A stretch of DNA of 64,000 nucleotides from Sphingomonas sp. YR710 (GCF_900101455.1 NZ_FMZJ01000017.1:23759-87758), one strand, 5' to 3'; shown: positions 52,707 through 62,115, numbered from the stretch's first letter. The notes: a model not told the origin generated them from the sequence alone. Made by a program: numbers and translations.

Positions 52707-54020
52707 ATGGATATGAACGATCTCGTCATCATCAGCGTCGACGACCATGTCAGCGAGCCGCCCGACATGTTCGACAAGCATCTGTCGGGGGCGGGCCTGG
52801 CCAGCGCGCCAAAGTTCAAGGTTACGTCACAAGGCACCAATTTCTGGGAATATCAGGGAACCAAACTGCCCTCTATCGGCCTGGGCTCCGTTGTCGGCCG
52901 TCCGCGGGAAGAATATGGCATGGAGCCGACCGCGCTCGCACAGTTGCGCAAGGGCTGCTACGATTCCTATGCTCGCGTCGACGACATGAACGTCAACGGT
53001 ATCGCTGCCTCGCTGTGTTTCGGCGGGTTTGCCGGCTTTGACGGAAATCTCTTTCACCGCGTTCCAGACAAGGACATGAGCCTCGTTCATCTGCGTGCCT
53101 ATAATGACTGGCATGTGGATGAATGGTGCGGCCCCCATCCGGGACGCTTCATTCCCTGCGGGCTTCTGCCCACCTGGAACATGGACGAGACAGTGGCGGA
53201 GATCGATCGGCTGGCCCGGAAGGGTTGCACGTCGGTCACGCTCAGCGACAATCCCACCAAACTTGGCCTTCCCAGCATTCACAATGCCTATTGGGAGCCG
53301 ATGTGGAAGGCGATCACCGACGCGGACATCACGATTTGCCTGCACATCGGTACGGGCAATCCGGCGCCACATGCCTCACTGGAAACCCCGATCGAAGCGT
53401 GGATCGCCACCATGCCCATGGCGATCGCGGTCGGCGCCGCGGACTGGCTGCAACTCGACGCGCTCCTGCGCTATCCCGACCTGAAGATCGCGCTATCGGA
53501 AGGCAGCATCGGCTGGGTGCCCTATTTTCTGGAACGCATGGATTTCAGCCATGAACGCCACAAGGCCTGGACCCACTCGCGCTTCAAGGATCGCCTGCCG
53601 AGCGACGTATTCAAGCAGCACTTCCTCAACTGCTTCATTGAGGACAAGTTCGGCCTCAAGAATATCGACGAAATCGGTGAGGACATGATCGCTTATGAGT
53701 GCGATTATCCGCATTCGGACTGCCTGTGGCCGGAAGTTCCCGAGCGCCTCTGGGGGACGGTGAAACATCTGACGCCGGAGCAGATCGAAAAGGTGACGCA
53801 CGGGAATGCGATGCGCTTCTTCAATTTTGATCCGTTCCAGCATCATCGCCGCGAAGACCTGACCGTCGGTGGATTGCGAGCCAAGGCCGCCGCTGCGAAA
53901 GTGGACGTCACACCAATATCGAGCGGTGGCGCGGCACCGCTCAAGACGGGCGAGGAGCCGCGGCCTGTGACGTCCGGCGACATCATGGAAATGTTCCAGC
54001 AAGCCGCTGAAATGGCTTGA
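52707..54020 (+). CDS. Amidohydrolase (PF04909-like) enzyme
   Basis: A 437-aa TIM-barrel hydrolase or decarboxylase. The N-terminal metal motif is ISVDDHVSEPPDMF, where Asp replaces the first His of the usual H-x-H; later ligands appear in LHIGTG and CDYPHSD. The ACMSD/LigW-type family includes non-oxidative decarboxylases and meta-cleavage hydrolases. ATG 52707 has GGAGG six bases upstream; 52692 and 52713 are in frame. It begins the cluster with the methyltransferase genes, so a ring acid or methoxy compound is a possible substrate. Confidence 0.85.
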   Translation: MDMNDLVIISVDDHVSEPPDMFDKHLSGAGLASAPKFKVTSQGTNFWEYQGTKLPSIGLGSVVGRPREEYGMEPTALAQLRKGCYDSYARVDDMNVNGIAASLCFGGFAGFDGNLFHRVPDKDMSLVHLRAYNDWHVDEWCGPHPGRFIPCGLLPTWNMDETVAEIDRLARKGCTSVTLSDNPTKLGLPSIHNAYWEPMWKAITDADITICLHIGTGNPAPHASLETPIEAWIATMPMAIAVGAADWLQLDALLRYPDLKIALSEGSIGWVPYFLERMDFSHERHKAWTHSRFKDRLPSDVFKQHFLNCFIEDKFGLKNIDEIGEDMIAYECDYPHSDCLWPEVPERLWGTVKHLTPEQIEKVTHGNAMRFFNFDPFQHHRREDLTVGGLRAKAAAAKVDVTPISSGGAAPLKTGEEPRPVTSGDIMEMFQQAAEMA

Positions 54021-54090
54021 TTCCTCATTACCATTTTGCCCCTGTTCTCATGCCGGTGCGCGAAGACACTGGCAGGGACCAACATCGAGG

Positions 54091-54828
54091 ATGCAAGACT
54101 TGACGAATGACTTCAATCCGAACCTGCCCACCAGTATCGATCGCGAGAATGACGGAATCTTGCGGATGGCAGACTGGTCGGACTGGCATGACGAGTATGA
54201 AAACGAGGGTTCCGAACTCAACGCGCGTAAGCGCGCGGTCCAGGCACAGGTTGTGGCTGTCGTCGATCAATGCCCGCCCGGGCCGGTGACGATCGTCAGC
54301 ATCTGTGGCGGTCAGGGGCGCGAGGTCATTGGCGCTTTGGAAGGTCACGAACGGCGTGCCGATGTGCGTGGCCGCATCGTCGAACTTGACACCAAGAATG
54401 CGGCTTTTGCCCGCGCATGGGCGCAAAAGGTCCAGCTCGGCAATCTGGAGGTTCTTGCCGGCGACGCATCACTGGCCGAGTCCTATCAGGGGTTGGCCGC
54501 GGTCGATCTGGTGGTGATTTCCGGTGTGTTCGGACATATCAACAATGCCGATCGCATGCGGCTCATCGGTTTCCTGCGGCAAATCTGCCGCAAGGGGGCC
54601 TGCGTCGTTTGGACTTCCGTCAGTTGGGGTGACGGCAAGATTGAATCGCTCCGCAAACACTTTCTCGACAATATGTTCGAGGAGGAATCGTTCGAGACGC
54701 TCGCCGGAAAATTTGCTTTCACGATTGCCAAAAATCGTTACGTCGGCGAGCCCGTACCATTCGAACCGCATGCCAAGTTCTTTTCATTCGGGTCGTCACG
54801 CGACAACCCGGACGAGGCGGCACAATAA
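54091..54828 (+). CDS. Class I SAM-dependent methyltransferase
   Basis: A 245-aa methyltransferase. Motif I is VSICGGQGREV, the ribose-binding acid follows in RIVELDT, and LAGDAS is the next SAM motif. Its N-terminus has ADWSDWHDEYENEGSEL, common in bacterial small-molecule methyltransferases. Its start is close to a GAGG site (54087), so a TTG at 54100 is another possibility. It lies 70 bp after the amidohydrolase. The acceptor molecule is unknown. Confidence 0.8.
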   Translation: MQDLTNDFNPNLPTSIDRENDGILRMADWSDWHDEYENEGSELNARKRAVQAQVVAVVDQCPPGPVTIVSICGGQGREVIGALEGHERRADVRGRIVELDTKNAAFARAWAQKVQLGNLEVLAGDASLAESYQGLAAVDLVVISGVFGHINNADRMRLIGFLRQICRKGACVVWTSVSWGDGKIESLRKHFLDNMFEEESFETLAGKFAFTIAKNRYVGEPVPFEPHAKFFSFGSSRDNPDEAAQ

Positions 54829-54957
54829 CGCCATCGTGCCGAACCGATAAATGAGTGGGCCGCGATTGGATCCGCTGCCTACTGCGCGTTCGTCGGCAAT
54901 ATAGATGTTCGCGGATCAAGCTTCTCATGCCGATGCCGCTTTGGGAGATGTAATCAG

Positions 54958-56106
54958 GTGGAAGACCGTATTCAAACGACCCATGTGGGCAGTCTGCCAC
55001 GCCCGGAATCGCTGCTCAGCATCATGCATGACCGCGCCGAAGGCCGGCCTTATGATCCGGCTAAACTCGAGGAAGAACTGGCCGGTTCGGTAAGCGATGT
55101 TGTTCGCCGCCAGGTCGAGGTTGGTATCGATTTCGTAAGCGATGGCGAGTTTTCCAAGCCAAGCTATGCGACCTATGTCACCGAACGCCTCACCGGCTTC
55201 GGGGGGACGAGCAAGATGCTCGTTCCCGCCGACTTGCGCGAGTTCCGGGGTTTTAGCGAGCATCTGGTGAAAATCGGTGGCGTTGTCCCCAAGAGCATCG
55301 GTTCCTGCTGCCAGGGCCCGGTGTGTGTGAAGGATACAGCCGCGCTTGAGGCCGATCTGCGCATGATGAGGGCCGCTGTCGATGCGGCGAAACCGGTCGG
55401 CGCGTTTCTGAACGCTGCTTCTCCCGGTGTCGTCGCGATCTTTCAGCACAACGACTATTATCCCAGCGACGAGGCTTATATCGAGGCGGTGGCCGAGGCC
55501 ATGCGTGTCGAATATGAGGCCATCGTGGAAGCGGGCTTCCTGCTTCAAATCGACAGCCCAGACCTGGCCATGGGGCGGCATTTTGCCTTTGCCGGCCAAC
55601 CGGACGAGGTCTTCCTCAAGGTCATCGACCGCAATGTGGAAGCGCTCAACCACGCGCTCCGCAACATTCCGGCGGAAAAGACGCGCATGCATCTGTGCTG
55701 GGGAAATTACGAGGGCCCGCACAATCACGATATTCCTCTGGAGACGATTGCCGCGCGCGTATTTCGCGCCAAGCCGAAATATCTGCTGCTCGAAGGCGCA
55801 AATCCCCGCCACAACCATGAATGGGCGGTGCTGGAGACGATAAAGCTACCGGAGGACAAGGTGGTCGTGCCCGGCGTGATCGATTCCACGTCGAACTTCA
55901 TCGAGCATCCTGATGTCGTGGCAAACCGGCTGATGAGCTATGCGAATGTGGTTGGAAGAGATCGCGTCATGGCCGGGTCCGACTGCGGCTTTTCGACCTT
56001 TTCAGGTTTTCCGACGGTTCACCCCGATATTGTCTGGCGCAAGCTGGAATCGATGGTCGAGGGCGCAAGACGCGCGAGTGCGAAGCTCTGGCCTGCCGGG
56101 GGCTGA
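54958..56106 (+). CDS. MetE-like methyltransferase (core domain only)
   Basis: A 382-aa protein equivalent to the C-terminal half of cobalamin-independent methionine synthase. The zinc ligands are intact: His245 and Cys247 (MHLCWG), Glu279 (LLLEGA) and Cys343 (GSDCGF). The N-terminal domain of full MetE is missing, as in methylthiol-transfer and core-MetE forms. GTG 54958 is the start, with GGGAGA about ten bases upstream. It sits 129 bp after the SAM methyltransferase. It may transfer methyl groups between a pathway compound and homocysteine; this is inference. Confidence 0.87.
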   Translation: MEDRIQTTHVGSLPRPESLLSIMHDRAEGRPYDPAKLEEELAGSVSDVVRRQVEVGIDFVSDGEFSKPSYATYVTERLTGFGGTSKMLVPADLREFRGFSEHLVKIGGVVPKSIGSCCQGPVCVKDTAALEADLRMMRAAVDAAKPVGAFLNAASPGVVAIFQHNDYYPSDEAYIEAVAEAMRVEYEAIVEAGFLLQIDSPDLAMGRHFAFAGQPDEVFLKVIDRNVEALNHALRNIPAEKTRMHLCWGNYEGPHNHDIPLETIAARVFRAKPKYLLLEGANPRHNHEWAVLETIKLPEDKVVVPGVIDSTSNFIEHPDVVANRLMSYANVVGRDRVMAGSDCGFSTFSGFPTVHPDIVWRKLESMVEGARRASAKLWPAGG

Positions 56107-56156
56107 CATTCTGAGGTCCGGATCGGACGGGGCGGAGCGAACTGGTAACCGCGCGA

Positions 56157-56600
56157 TCAGGCCTCGGCAATCGCCTTCGATGGCATCTCGCCGAACAGAG
56201 CTGCCATCGCATCGCGCTTCGTCAGCAGATCGGCCAGCGTATAGCGGTCGAGCACGGCCATGAACGCGGCCAGTGCCTCACCGAGCACCCCGGTGAGGCC
56301 GCAGGCGGGCGCGATCACGCAACTTGCGCAGTCGACGAGTTCGAAGCCTTCCTCGCTATGGCGGACGACCGCGCCGACGTTGATGGTGTCGGCCGGGCGC
56401 GCCAGCCGGATGCCGCCGAACCGGCCGCGAACGCTGGCCAGATAGCCGGCGCGGACCAGATCGTTGACCACTTTCATCAGATGATTTTGCGAGATGCCAT
56501 AAGCCTTTGCGATCTCGGCAATCGAGGATAGGGCCCCGTCGCGAGCGCCGACGTAGAGCAGCACGCGCATAGCATAATCGGTGTAGCGGGTCAGTCGCAT
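56157..56600 (-). CDS. nsrR: Rrf2-family NO-sensing repressor
   Basis: A 147-aa Rrf2 regulator. The winged helix is near the N-terminus (RLTRYTDYAMRVLLYVG, then ISQNHLMKVVNDLVRAGYL), and the iron-sulfur ligands are Cys91, Cys94 and Cys100 (CASCVIAPAC), matching NsrR. It is divergent to a globin gene with two NsrR-like sites between them, which supports the NO-sensing assignment. ATG 56600 is used; the frame is open to 56654. Confidence 0.85.
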   Translation of the reverse strand: MRLTRYTDYAMRVLLYVGARDGALSSIAEIAKAYGISQNHLMKVVNDLVRAGYLASVRGRFGGIRLARPADTINVGAVVRHSEEGFELVDCASCVIAPACGLTGVLGEALAAFMAVLDRYTLADLLTKRDAMAALFGEMPSKAIAEA

Positions 56601-56634
56601 CGGCTCTCCTGACCGGCCCGAGCCGGCGATTTGA

Positions 56635-56657
56635 TATATGTATTTTTGTTGCATCTT
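56635..56657. promoter_or_regulatory. NsrR-like site 1
   Basis: Read on the minus strand the 23 bp begin AAGATGCA and contain AAATACAT; 17 of 23 positions match the published NsrR palindrome. It lies 35 bp upstream of the nsrR start. Confidence 0.6.
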
Positions 56658-56670
56658 CCAATCGATCTTA

Positions 56671-56693
56671 TAGATGTATCACCAGTACATGAT
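56671..56693. promoter_or_regulatory. NsrR-like site 2
   Basis: The plus strand reads AGATGTAT with a matching GTACATGA half; 16 of 23 positions match the NsrR palindrome. It is 36 bp centre to centre from site 1 and 56 bp upstream of the globin start. Confidence 0.55.
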
Positions 56694-56748
56694 TGAAGCG
56701 TGAGTCGTTCGGGCTCGCGCGCCCGACCACGCCGCAAGGAGGCTGCCC

Positions 56749-57192
56749 ATGACGAAACCCCTGTCCCCCGAAACGATCGCTATGGTCAAAGCGACGGCGC
56801 CAGCGCTGCAGCAGCATGGCGTGGCGATCACGACGCGCATGTACGAGCGGCTGTTCGTCGATCCCGCGATCAAGGCACTGTTCGATCAGGCTGCGCAGGC
56901 GAGCGGCGAGCAGCCAAAAAGGCTGGCGGCGGCGATCCTTGCTTTTGCACAGAATGTCGACAAGCTCGACGTGCTTACATCTGCCATCGAGCGGATCGCC
57001 GCGCGCCATGTCGAAACCCATATCAAAGCGGAGCACTACCCGGCAGTCGCCAACGCGCTGCTTCCGGCGATCCGCGATGTTCTGGGCGACGCCGCGACCG
57101 ACGATGTGCTCAACGCGTGGGGTGAGGCCTATTGGTTCCTTGCCGATGTCCTGATCGGGCGAGAGGCGAAAATGTACGCCGATGCAGCCTGA
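56749..57192 (+). CDS. Single-domain bacterial haemoglobin
   Basis: A 147-aa globin of the Vitreoscilla/flavohaemoglobin type. Tyr32 (TRMYERLF) is the B10 residue, Gln55 is at E7, His87 (AARHVETH) is the proximal heme ligand and Tyr97 (EHYPAV) follows. No reductase domain is fused. It likely oxidises NO to nitrate or buffers oxygen, and divergence from nsrR supports NO detoxification. The start is ATG 56749 with AAGGAGG close by. Confidence 0.92.
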   Translation: MTKPLSPETIAMVKATAPALQQHGVAITTRMYERLFVDPAIKALFDQAAQASGEQPKRLAAAILAFAQNVDKLDVLTSAIERIAARHVETHIKAEHYPAVANALLPAIRDVLGDAATDDVLNAWGEAYWFLADVLIGREAKMYADAA

Positions 57193-57419
57193 CATCGGTC
57201 TGCCTGCCGAAAGACCCAATCCTCGCGGTCGGGTGACGGACGTGATGCCAACCGTCGCGAACCGGACGGTTGGCACGACCGGTGCTGACAATCTTTTTCT
57301 GGCACGCACGAGCGCAGCGCAACGACAACGTACCTCGCGGAGAAGATTCCACCGGTGGACGTAGGAAGGCGGTCGAATTCCGCTATATGAGCGCGATCGA
57401 TGACCGGCAGGAGCGATCC

Positions 57420-57848
57420 GTGGCAGACTTTGTCCCTACCATTCCAGCTGTTACGGGGCGCAGCTTCGAATCGACTGTCCGGCTTGCTATTCAGGCAGTG
57501 CTGGAGACTCGCGGCCCTGTTATCATGATGTTCGCTGACATCGCGGTGCAGGTGGATCCCCGGGATGATGCCGAGACGATCACCCGCAACTATGACGAGG
57601 CCACGGCCCTTGTCCTTGCCCGGCTCAGTGCGATGCCGCTGCTGACCGAGCGCCCCCCGATACGGGGCGATATCATCGAAACCCTGGTCGACGATCATTC
57701 GACGCGGACGATGAAGGGCACCGCCGGGATCGTGATCGACGTCGAAGCCAGCACGGCGGAAGAGGTACACAAGATCGTAGTGCGTTTCGCTCGTCGAACG
57801 GTCGACTATCTTCCGGAAGACTTCAAAGACCTTCGTTATCTTCGTTAA
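57420..57848 (+). CDS. Hypothetical protein
   Basis: A 142-aa protein of mixed alpha/beta content with no recognised motif (GPVIMMFADIAVQVDPRDDA; ASTAEEVHKIVVRFARRTVD). I start at GTG 57420, six bases after AGGAG; ATG 57387 would extend it by 11 residues. It stands between the globin and the tRNA-Cys gene. Nothing more can be said. Confidence 0.6.
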   Translation: MADFVPTIPAVTGRSFESTVRLAIQAVLETRGPVIMMFADIAVQVDPRDDAETITRNYDEATALVLARLSAMPLLTERPPIRGDIIETLVDDHSTRTMKGTAGIVIDVEASTAEEVHKIVVRFARRTVDYLPEDFKDLRYLR

Positions 57849-57883
57849 GCTGGCCAAATCCGCCAGGTCACTCGATGATGTGG

Positions 57884-57957
57884 TGGAGGCCCGACCGAGA
57901 ATCGAACTCGGGTGCACGGATTTGCAGTCCGCTGCGTCACCACTCCGCCATCGGGCC
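57884..57957 (-). tRNA. tRNA-Cys (anticodon GCA)
   Basis: A 74-nt tRNA including an encoded CCA. Acceptor GGCCCGA pairs with TCGGGCC, the loop CTGCAAA gives anticodon GCA, and the T arm CCGAG/CTCGG is complete. Confidence 0.95.
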
Positions 57958-58026
57958 AAACCGAGTGAAATCCGAAAGGATCTGGTGGTGCGGTGTCCCT
58001 AGAGTCCGCTCCGGGTGGCGTCAAGG

Positions 58027-59697
58027 TTAAAGCCGGGCGCGGATGCCGGCGCTGGCATCGCGTACCGCGCGGAATTCCGAGCCGCGCAGCCAATTGGGCC
58101 AGCGGCGCGAAAAAGCGAGGTCGCGGCCGAGCATGTGGAACAAGGCGACGTCCTGCGCAGCGCCGATGAGGTTCCAGTCCGGGCTCCACGCATCGCAGGT
58201 CTGGTGGTAGCATTTCGATGTATAATCGCTGACCCATTGGTCGCCCGCGGCCCGGCCACCGGCGATCAGGTCGGCGCCGCCGCCGATGCCCATGAGCAGC
58301 AGAACGGGCACGCCCCGCTTGGCGAGCGAGAAGTGATCGGCGCGGTAGAACAGGCCGCGCTGGGGCTGGGCGTCGGGGGTGATCGTGCGCCCCTGTGTCG
58401 CCGCGGCGCGGGCGAGATCGGCTTCGAGGTCGCTCTGGCCCTGACCGATCAGGATCACGTCATGCGCGGCGCCGGCGGTCTGGAGGATGTCGATCGTGAA
58501 ATTGGCGACGGTCTTTTCGAGGGGGTAGATCGGCGCGCCGGCATAATAGCCCGATCCGAGCAGCCCACGCTCTTCGCCGGTCCAGGCCGCGAAGACGAGC
58601 GTGCGTTCGGGGGCGGGCCCTGCCTTGAAGGCGCGCGCGAGTTCGAGCATGCCGGCGATACCGAGACCATCGTCGTTGGCGCCCGGCCGGATCGTGCGAC
58701 CCTGCGCATCGGGCGCGCCGATGCCGTAAGCGTCCCAATGGCCGGAAAACATGATCGTCTCGCCGGCATGTTTTGTGCCCGCGATTTTCGCCAGCACGTT
58801 ATGGCTCTCGATTGCGTCATGTTTGACGGCAAGATCTGCCGTCATCGTTGCCTTCAGCGCGCGCGGGCGAAATGCGGTCGCCCGGGCTTCGCGCTTCAGC
58901 GCCGCGAGGTCGAGCCCCGAGGCCCTGAACAATTCCGCCGCCCGATCCTGCTGGATCCAGCCTTGCAGCAATAAAGGGACCGGGGCGCCCGCCGGTCGCA
59001 CGATATCGTAATTCTCGCCGCCGGGCGCCTGCACGGTGTTCCAGCCATAGCCGGCGCCGGCGGTGTCGTGGATGATGATCGCGCCGATCGCGCCGCGGCG
59101 GGCGGCTTCTTCATATTTATAGACCCATCGGCCGTAGAAGGTCATCGCGCGGCCGCCGAACAGGCCGGCGACGGGCTCGCCGGGATCCGCCTCGAAATCG
59201 GGATCGTTGACGAGCATGACCGCGATCTTGCCCTTCAGGTCGACTCCCTTGAAATCATCCCAATGCCGTTCGGGCGCGGAGACGCCATAGCCGACGAATA
59301 CGAGCGGTGCGGCGGCGATCGTCACGCGATCGACCGGGCGGACGGTGCTGAAATAGACGTCGCGGCCGAGCGCCATCGCCTTGCCGCCGATCTCGACGGT
59401 GCCGGGCATCTGCAACTGGGTACGGACCATCGGTACGCGCTGCGTCCAGCCGCCATGCTCGCCACCGGGCTTGAGGCCGAGCGCCGCGAAGGCGTGGGCG
59501 AGCCAGTCGATCGTCTTCGCTTCGCCGGCCGTGCCGGGCGCGCGGCCCTCGAACGCGTCCGATGCCAGGATGCGGACGGTTTCGGACAAGCGGGCGGGAT
59601 CGATCGGGCCTGAGGAAGCCGGAGCAGCGGCTTGCGCACCGGCGGACGCGATCAGGGCGATCGCAGCGACGGCCGTCGCCAAGCAGCTACGCGACAT
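58027..59697 (-). CDS. Secreted M28 aminopeptidase-like metallopeptidase
   Basis: A 556-aa exported peptidase. A signal peptide of about 24 residues ends AQA. A PA-like insert precedes the catalytic domain, where zinc ligands appear in FSGHWDAYG, GANDDGLG, AAWTGEERGLLGS, NFTIDIL and CYHQTCDAW in M28 order. It overlaps the DUF885 gene by 11 bp, and both are exported, so they may work together on peptides outside the cytoplasm. Confidence 0.9.
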   Translation of the reverse strand: MSRSCLATAVAAIALIASAGAQAAAPASSGPIDPARLSETVRILASDAFEGRAPGTAGEAKTIDWLAHAFAALGLKPGGEHGGWTQRVPMVRTQLQMPGTVEIGGKAMALGRDVYFSTVRPVDRVTIAAAPLVFVGYGVSAPERHWDDFKGVDLKGKIAVMLVNDPDFEADPGEPVAGLFGGRAMTFYGRWVYKYEEAARRGAIGAIIIHDTAGAGYGWNTVQAPGGENYDIVRPAGAPVPLLLQGWIQQDRAAELFRASGLDLAALKREARATAFRPRALKATMTADLAVKHDAIESHNVLAKIAGTKHAGETIMFSGHWDAYGIGAPDAQGRTIRPGANDDGLGIAGMLELARAFKAGPAPERTLVFAAWTGEERGLLGSGYYAGAPIYPLEKTVANFTIDILQTAGAAHDVILIGQGQSDLEADLARAAATQGRTITPDAQPQRGLFYRADHFSLAKRGVPVLLLMGIGGGADLIAGGRAAGDQWVSDYTSKCYHQTCDAWSPDWNLIGAAQDVALFHMLGRDLAFSRRWPNWLRGSEFRAVRDASAGIRARL

Positions 59698-61510
59698 GCG
59701 ATGCGATCCAGCGGTCGCCGATCTGCTGCAATATTTCGAGCGGCACGCGGCCGCAGCCGAGCACCGCTTCGTGGAAATCCTTGATGTCGAACTTCGCGCC
59801 CATCAGCGTCTTTGCCTTGGTGCGTAGCCCGGTGAACACCGAATGGCCGAGCTTGTAGCTGCACGCCTGTCCCGGCGTCGCGCAATAGCGCTCGACTTCT
59901 CGCGTCGCAAAGCCCGCCGCCTCGCCGTCCTGTTCGACGAAATAGCGGATCGCCTGTTCGCGAGTCCAGCGCAGGTGGTGGATGCCGGTATCGACCACGC
60001 AGCGATTGGCGCGGAACAATTGGAACTTGAGATAGCCGAGCCGGCCGAGCGGATCATCGTCATACATGCCGATCTCGTCGGCGAGCTGCTCGGCATAGAG
60101 CGCCCAGCCTTCGCCATAGCCGGAAAAGCCGCCGGTCTTGCGGATCAGGGGGAGGGCGGTGTTGGAGAGCGCGAGCCCGCCCTCGAACTGATGGCCGGGC
60201 AGGCCCTCATGATAGACGGTCGTCGCGAGGCAGAATTTCGGCCATTCGGCACTGTCATGCAGGTTGAAATAGACGAGGCCCGGTCGCGAGCCATCGAGCG
60301 CCGGCCCCTGCGAGAACGCCGATGCTGCGCCCGCCTCGGTCTGCGGCGGCACGCGGCGCACTTCGAACGTGTAACTCGGCGCACGCTTGAAGACGGTGAG
60401 CAGGCGGCCGCGGATCGCGTCGAGCCGCGCGTTGCAATACGCGATCGCCTGAACCTTACCGTCGTCGGTGTTCGGGTAGAGCTGGCGCGGATCGGCATAA
60501 AGCGCGGCCATGCGTTCGCCGACCGTGCCTTTGGTCATGCCCTGCGCCTTGAGCAAGCCATCGAGCCGCGCCGAAATTTCCTTCGCCTGATCGAGCCCAA
60601 ATCTGTGGACCTCGTCGGGGCTGAGCTTCGTCGTCGTCGTGTTGTGGAGCGCGGTCTCGTAGAAGGCCGCGCCATCCCTGGCCTTCCAGATTCCTGCGTC
60701 GTGGGTTGCGGTCTTTCGGAGCTGTTTGGTCAGCGCGAGCTGGGCGTCGAGCGCGGGAAGGACGCGCTCGTTGTAGATCTTCGCGGCATCCGCGGCAAAA
60801 TGATCGGCGAGCCCCTTGGCTGCGGCGCGGCGCGCGATCGACTTGACGACCAGCGCATCGGCCGCCGGAACCCGTGTCTTCTCCATCTGGGTCAGGGTCG
60901 TGTCGAGCAGGAAATCGGGCGGGACGACGCCGAGACCGGCGTCATGGCGCAACCGTTCGGTGTTGGCGGTCAGCTGATCGGCGAAGGCGCCGAGCCGCGA
61001 CAGATAGGCGTCGGCATCGGCGGCATTGTCGATCCTGTGCTTGGTGTCGAGAAAATCGGGGACCGACTGATAGGCGCCGGTCAACTGGCTGACGACATAG
61101 GGGGACGGGCCATAAGACGAGCCGCCGAAATCGAACGCCTGTACGGCCGCCGCCGATTTGCGCGTGTAGAGCACGGTATCGTAATTGATCTGGTCGGGGG
61201 CGTTAAGCGCCTTGCGGTCGACGGCCTCGAGCCGCCGGATCTGGTCCTGCGTGGCGGCGCGATTGGCGGCACGGCCCGCATCGGAATCGTCGCCGAGCCT
61301 GGACCGCAGATCGGCATTGGCGCCTTTGTCGAGCCCGAGCTGGGTCGCGCTTTCGGGGCGACGGCGCAGGTCCTCCTGGAAGAGTTGATCGAACAGTTTG
61401 TCGAGTTCGGACGAACCGGCGGGATCGGCCCAGGATGGTACCGCGGAGAGCAGCGCCACGCCAAATCCGGCATAGGCCGTGTTCACCAGAAATGCGCGAC
61501 GATCCAGCAT
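59687..61510 (-). CDS. DUF885 metallopeptidase-like protein
   Basis: A 607-aa exported protein with a Tat-type signal (RRAFLVNTAYAGFGVALLSA). It contains the DUF885 zinc motif HEGLPGHQFEG (H-E-x4-H) and GYGEGWALYAEQL, where a further ligand lies. Members are thought to be secreted peptidases. I start at ATG 61510, five bases after GGAGG; 61513 is another ATG. It overlaps the M28 gene and is first in that pair. Confidence 0.9.
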   Translation of the reverse strand: MLDRRAFLVNTAYAGFGVALLSAVPSWADPAGSSELDKLFDQLFQEDLRRRPESATQLGLDKGANADLRSRLGDDSDAGRAANRAATQDQIRRLEAVDRKALNAPDQINYDTVLYTRKSAAAVQAFDFGGSSYGPSPYVVSQLTGAYQSVPDFLDTKHRIDNAADADAYLSRLGAFADQLTANTERLRHDAGLGVVPPDFLLDTTLTQMEKTRVPAADALVVKSIARRAAAKGLADHFAADAAKIYNERVLPALDAQLALTKQLRKTATHDAGIWKARDGAAFYETALHNTTTTKLSPDEVHRFGLDQAKEISARLDGLLKAQGMTKGTVGERMAALYADPRQLYPNTDDGKVQAIAYCNARLDAIRGRLLTVFKRAPSYTFEVRRVPPQTEAGAASAFSQGPALDGSRPGLVYFNLHDSAEWPKFCLATTVYHEGLPGHQFEGGLALSNTALPLIRKTGGFSGYGEGWALYAEQLADEIGMYDDDPLGRLGYLKFQLFRANRCVVDTGIHHLRWTREQAIRYFVEQDGEAAGFATREVERYCATPGQACSYKLGHSVFTGLRTKAKTLMGAKFDIKDFHEAVLGCGRVPLEILQQIGDRWIASHVA

Positions 61511-61562
61511 CATAGCCTCCTCGGGGGGAATGGACGAAGCTAGGCCCGGAAACCGCCGCCGG

Positions 61563-62084
61563 TCAATCGCGGCGGAAGATGAACTCGTCGTCATACCAGC
61601 TGCCGACCGGAAAACGATATCCGCCGACCTTGACGAAGCCGCGCGCGACATAGACCGCCTGCGCCTTCAGATTGCCGGACCATACGCCGAGCCAGATCGG
61701 CCCGGGCCGTGCCGCAGCAAGATGATCGAGCGCTATGGTGAGCAGGCTCCGGCCAAGGCCCAGCCCCTGCGCTTCGCCGCGCGCATAGAGTTGGTAGAGT
61801 TCGCCAGCGCCGGGCTTGACGTCAGGATGCGGCAATTTAGATGGGCCGACCTGCGCATAAGCCAGCAGCCGGTCGTCCCGTTCGGCAACCCAGGTCGCGC
61901 GTTCGAGATCGGCAAGTTCGGTCGAAACCACGCGAGGAGAATATGAGTCGGCCTCGAAGATCGCGAGGTCGTCCGGCGGATAGGGAATGCCGAAGCCGTC
62001 GAGGAAGGTTTCGCGGAAGGTGATCAGCTTGAGATCCGCCAGCGCTTCAGCGTCGCTCGGGGTGGCGGGGCGGATGATCGTCAT
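61563..62084 (-). CDS. GNAT acetyltransferase
   Basis: A 173-aa GNAT-fold protein. The acetyl-CoA loop is QGLGLGRSLL, preceded by LYQLYARGEA, with GNLKAQAVYVARGFVKVGG near the C-terminus. The substrate is unknown. It lies 52 bp after the DUF885 start region and may be its own unit. Confidence 0.88.
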   Translation of the reverse strand: MTIIRPATPSDAEALADLKLITFRETFLDGFGIPYPPDDLAIFEADSYSPRVVSTELADLERATWVAERDDRLLAYAQVGPSKLPHPDVKPGAGELYQLYARGEAQGLGLGRSLLTIALDHLAAARPGPIWLGVWSGNLKAQAVYVARGFVKVGGYRFPVGSWYDDEFIFRRD

Positions 62085-62115
62085 GGCCTGTGAATCCGGC
62101 AGGGCAGGAGACGGC

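Noticed and set aside
54829..54957. Possible SAM or cobalamin riboswitch before the MetE-like gene
   Set aside because: The 129-nt leader shows no recognisable conserved core or stem arrangement of those classes.
59843..61543. 566-codon plus-strand frame opposite the DUF885 gene
   Set aside because: Shadow of a real gene on the other strand; composition is repetitive Arg/Gly/Ala with no family signature.
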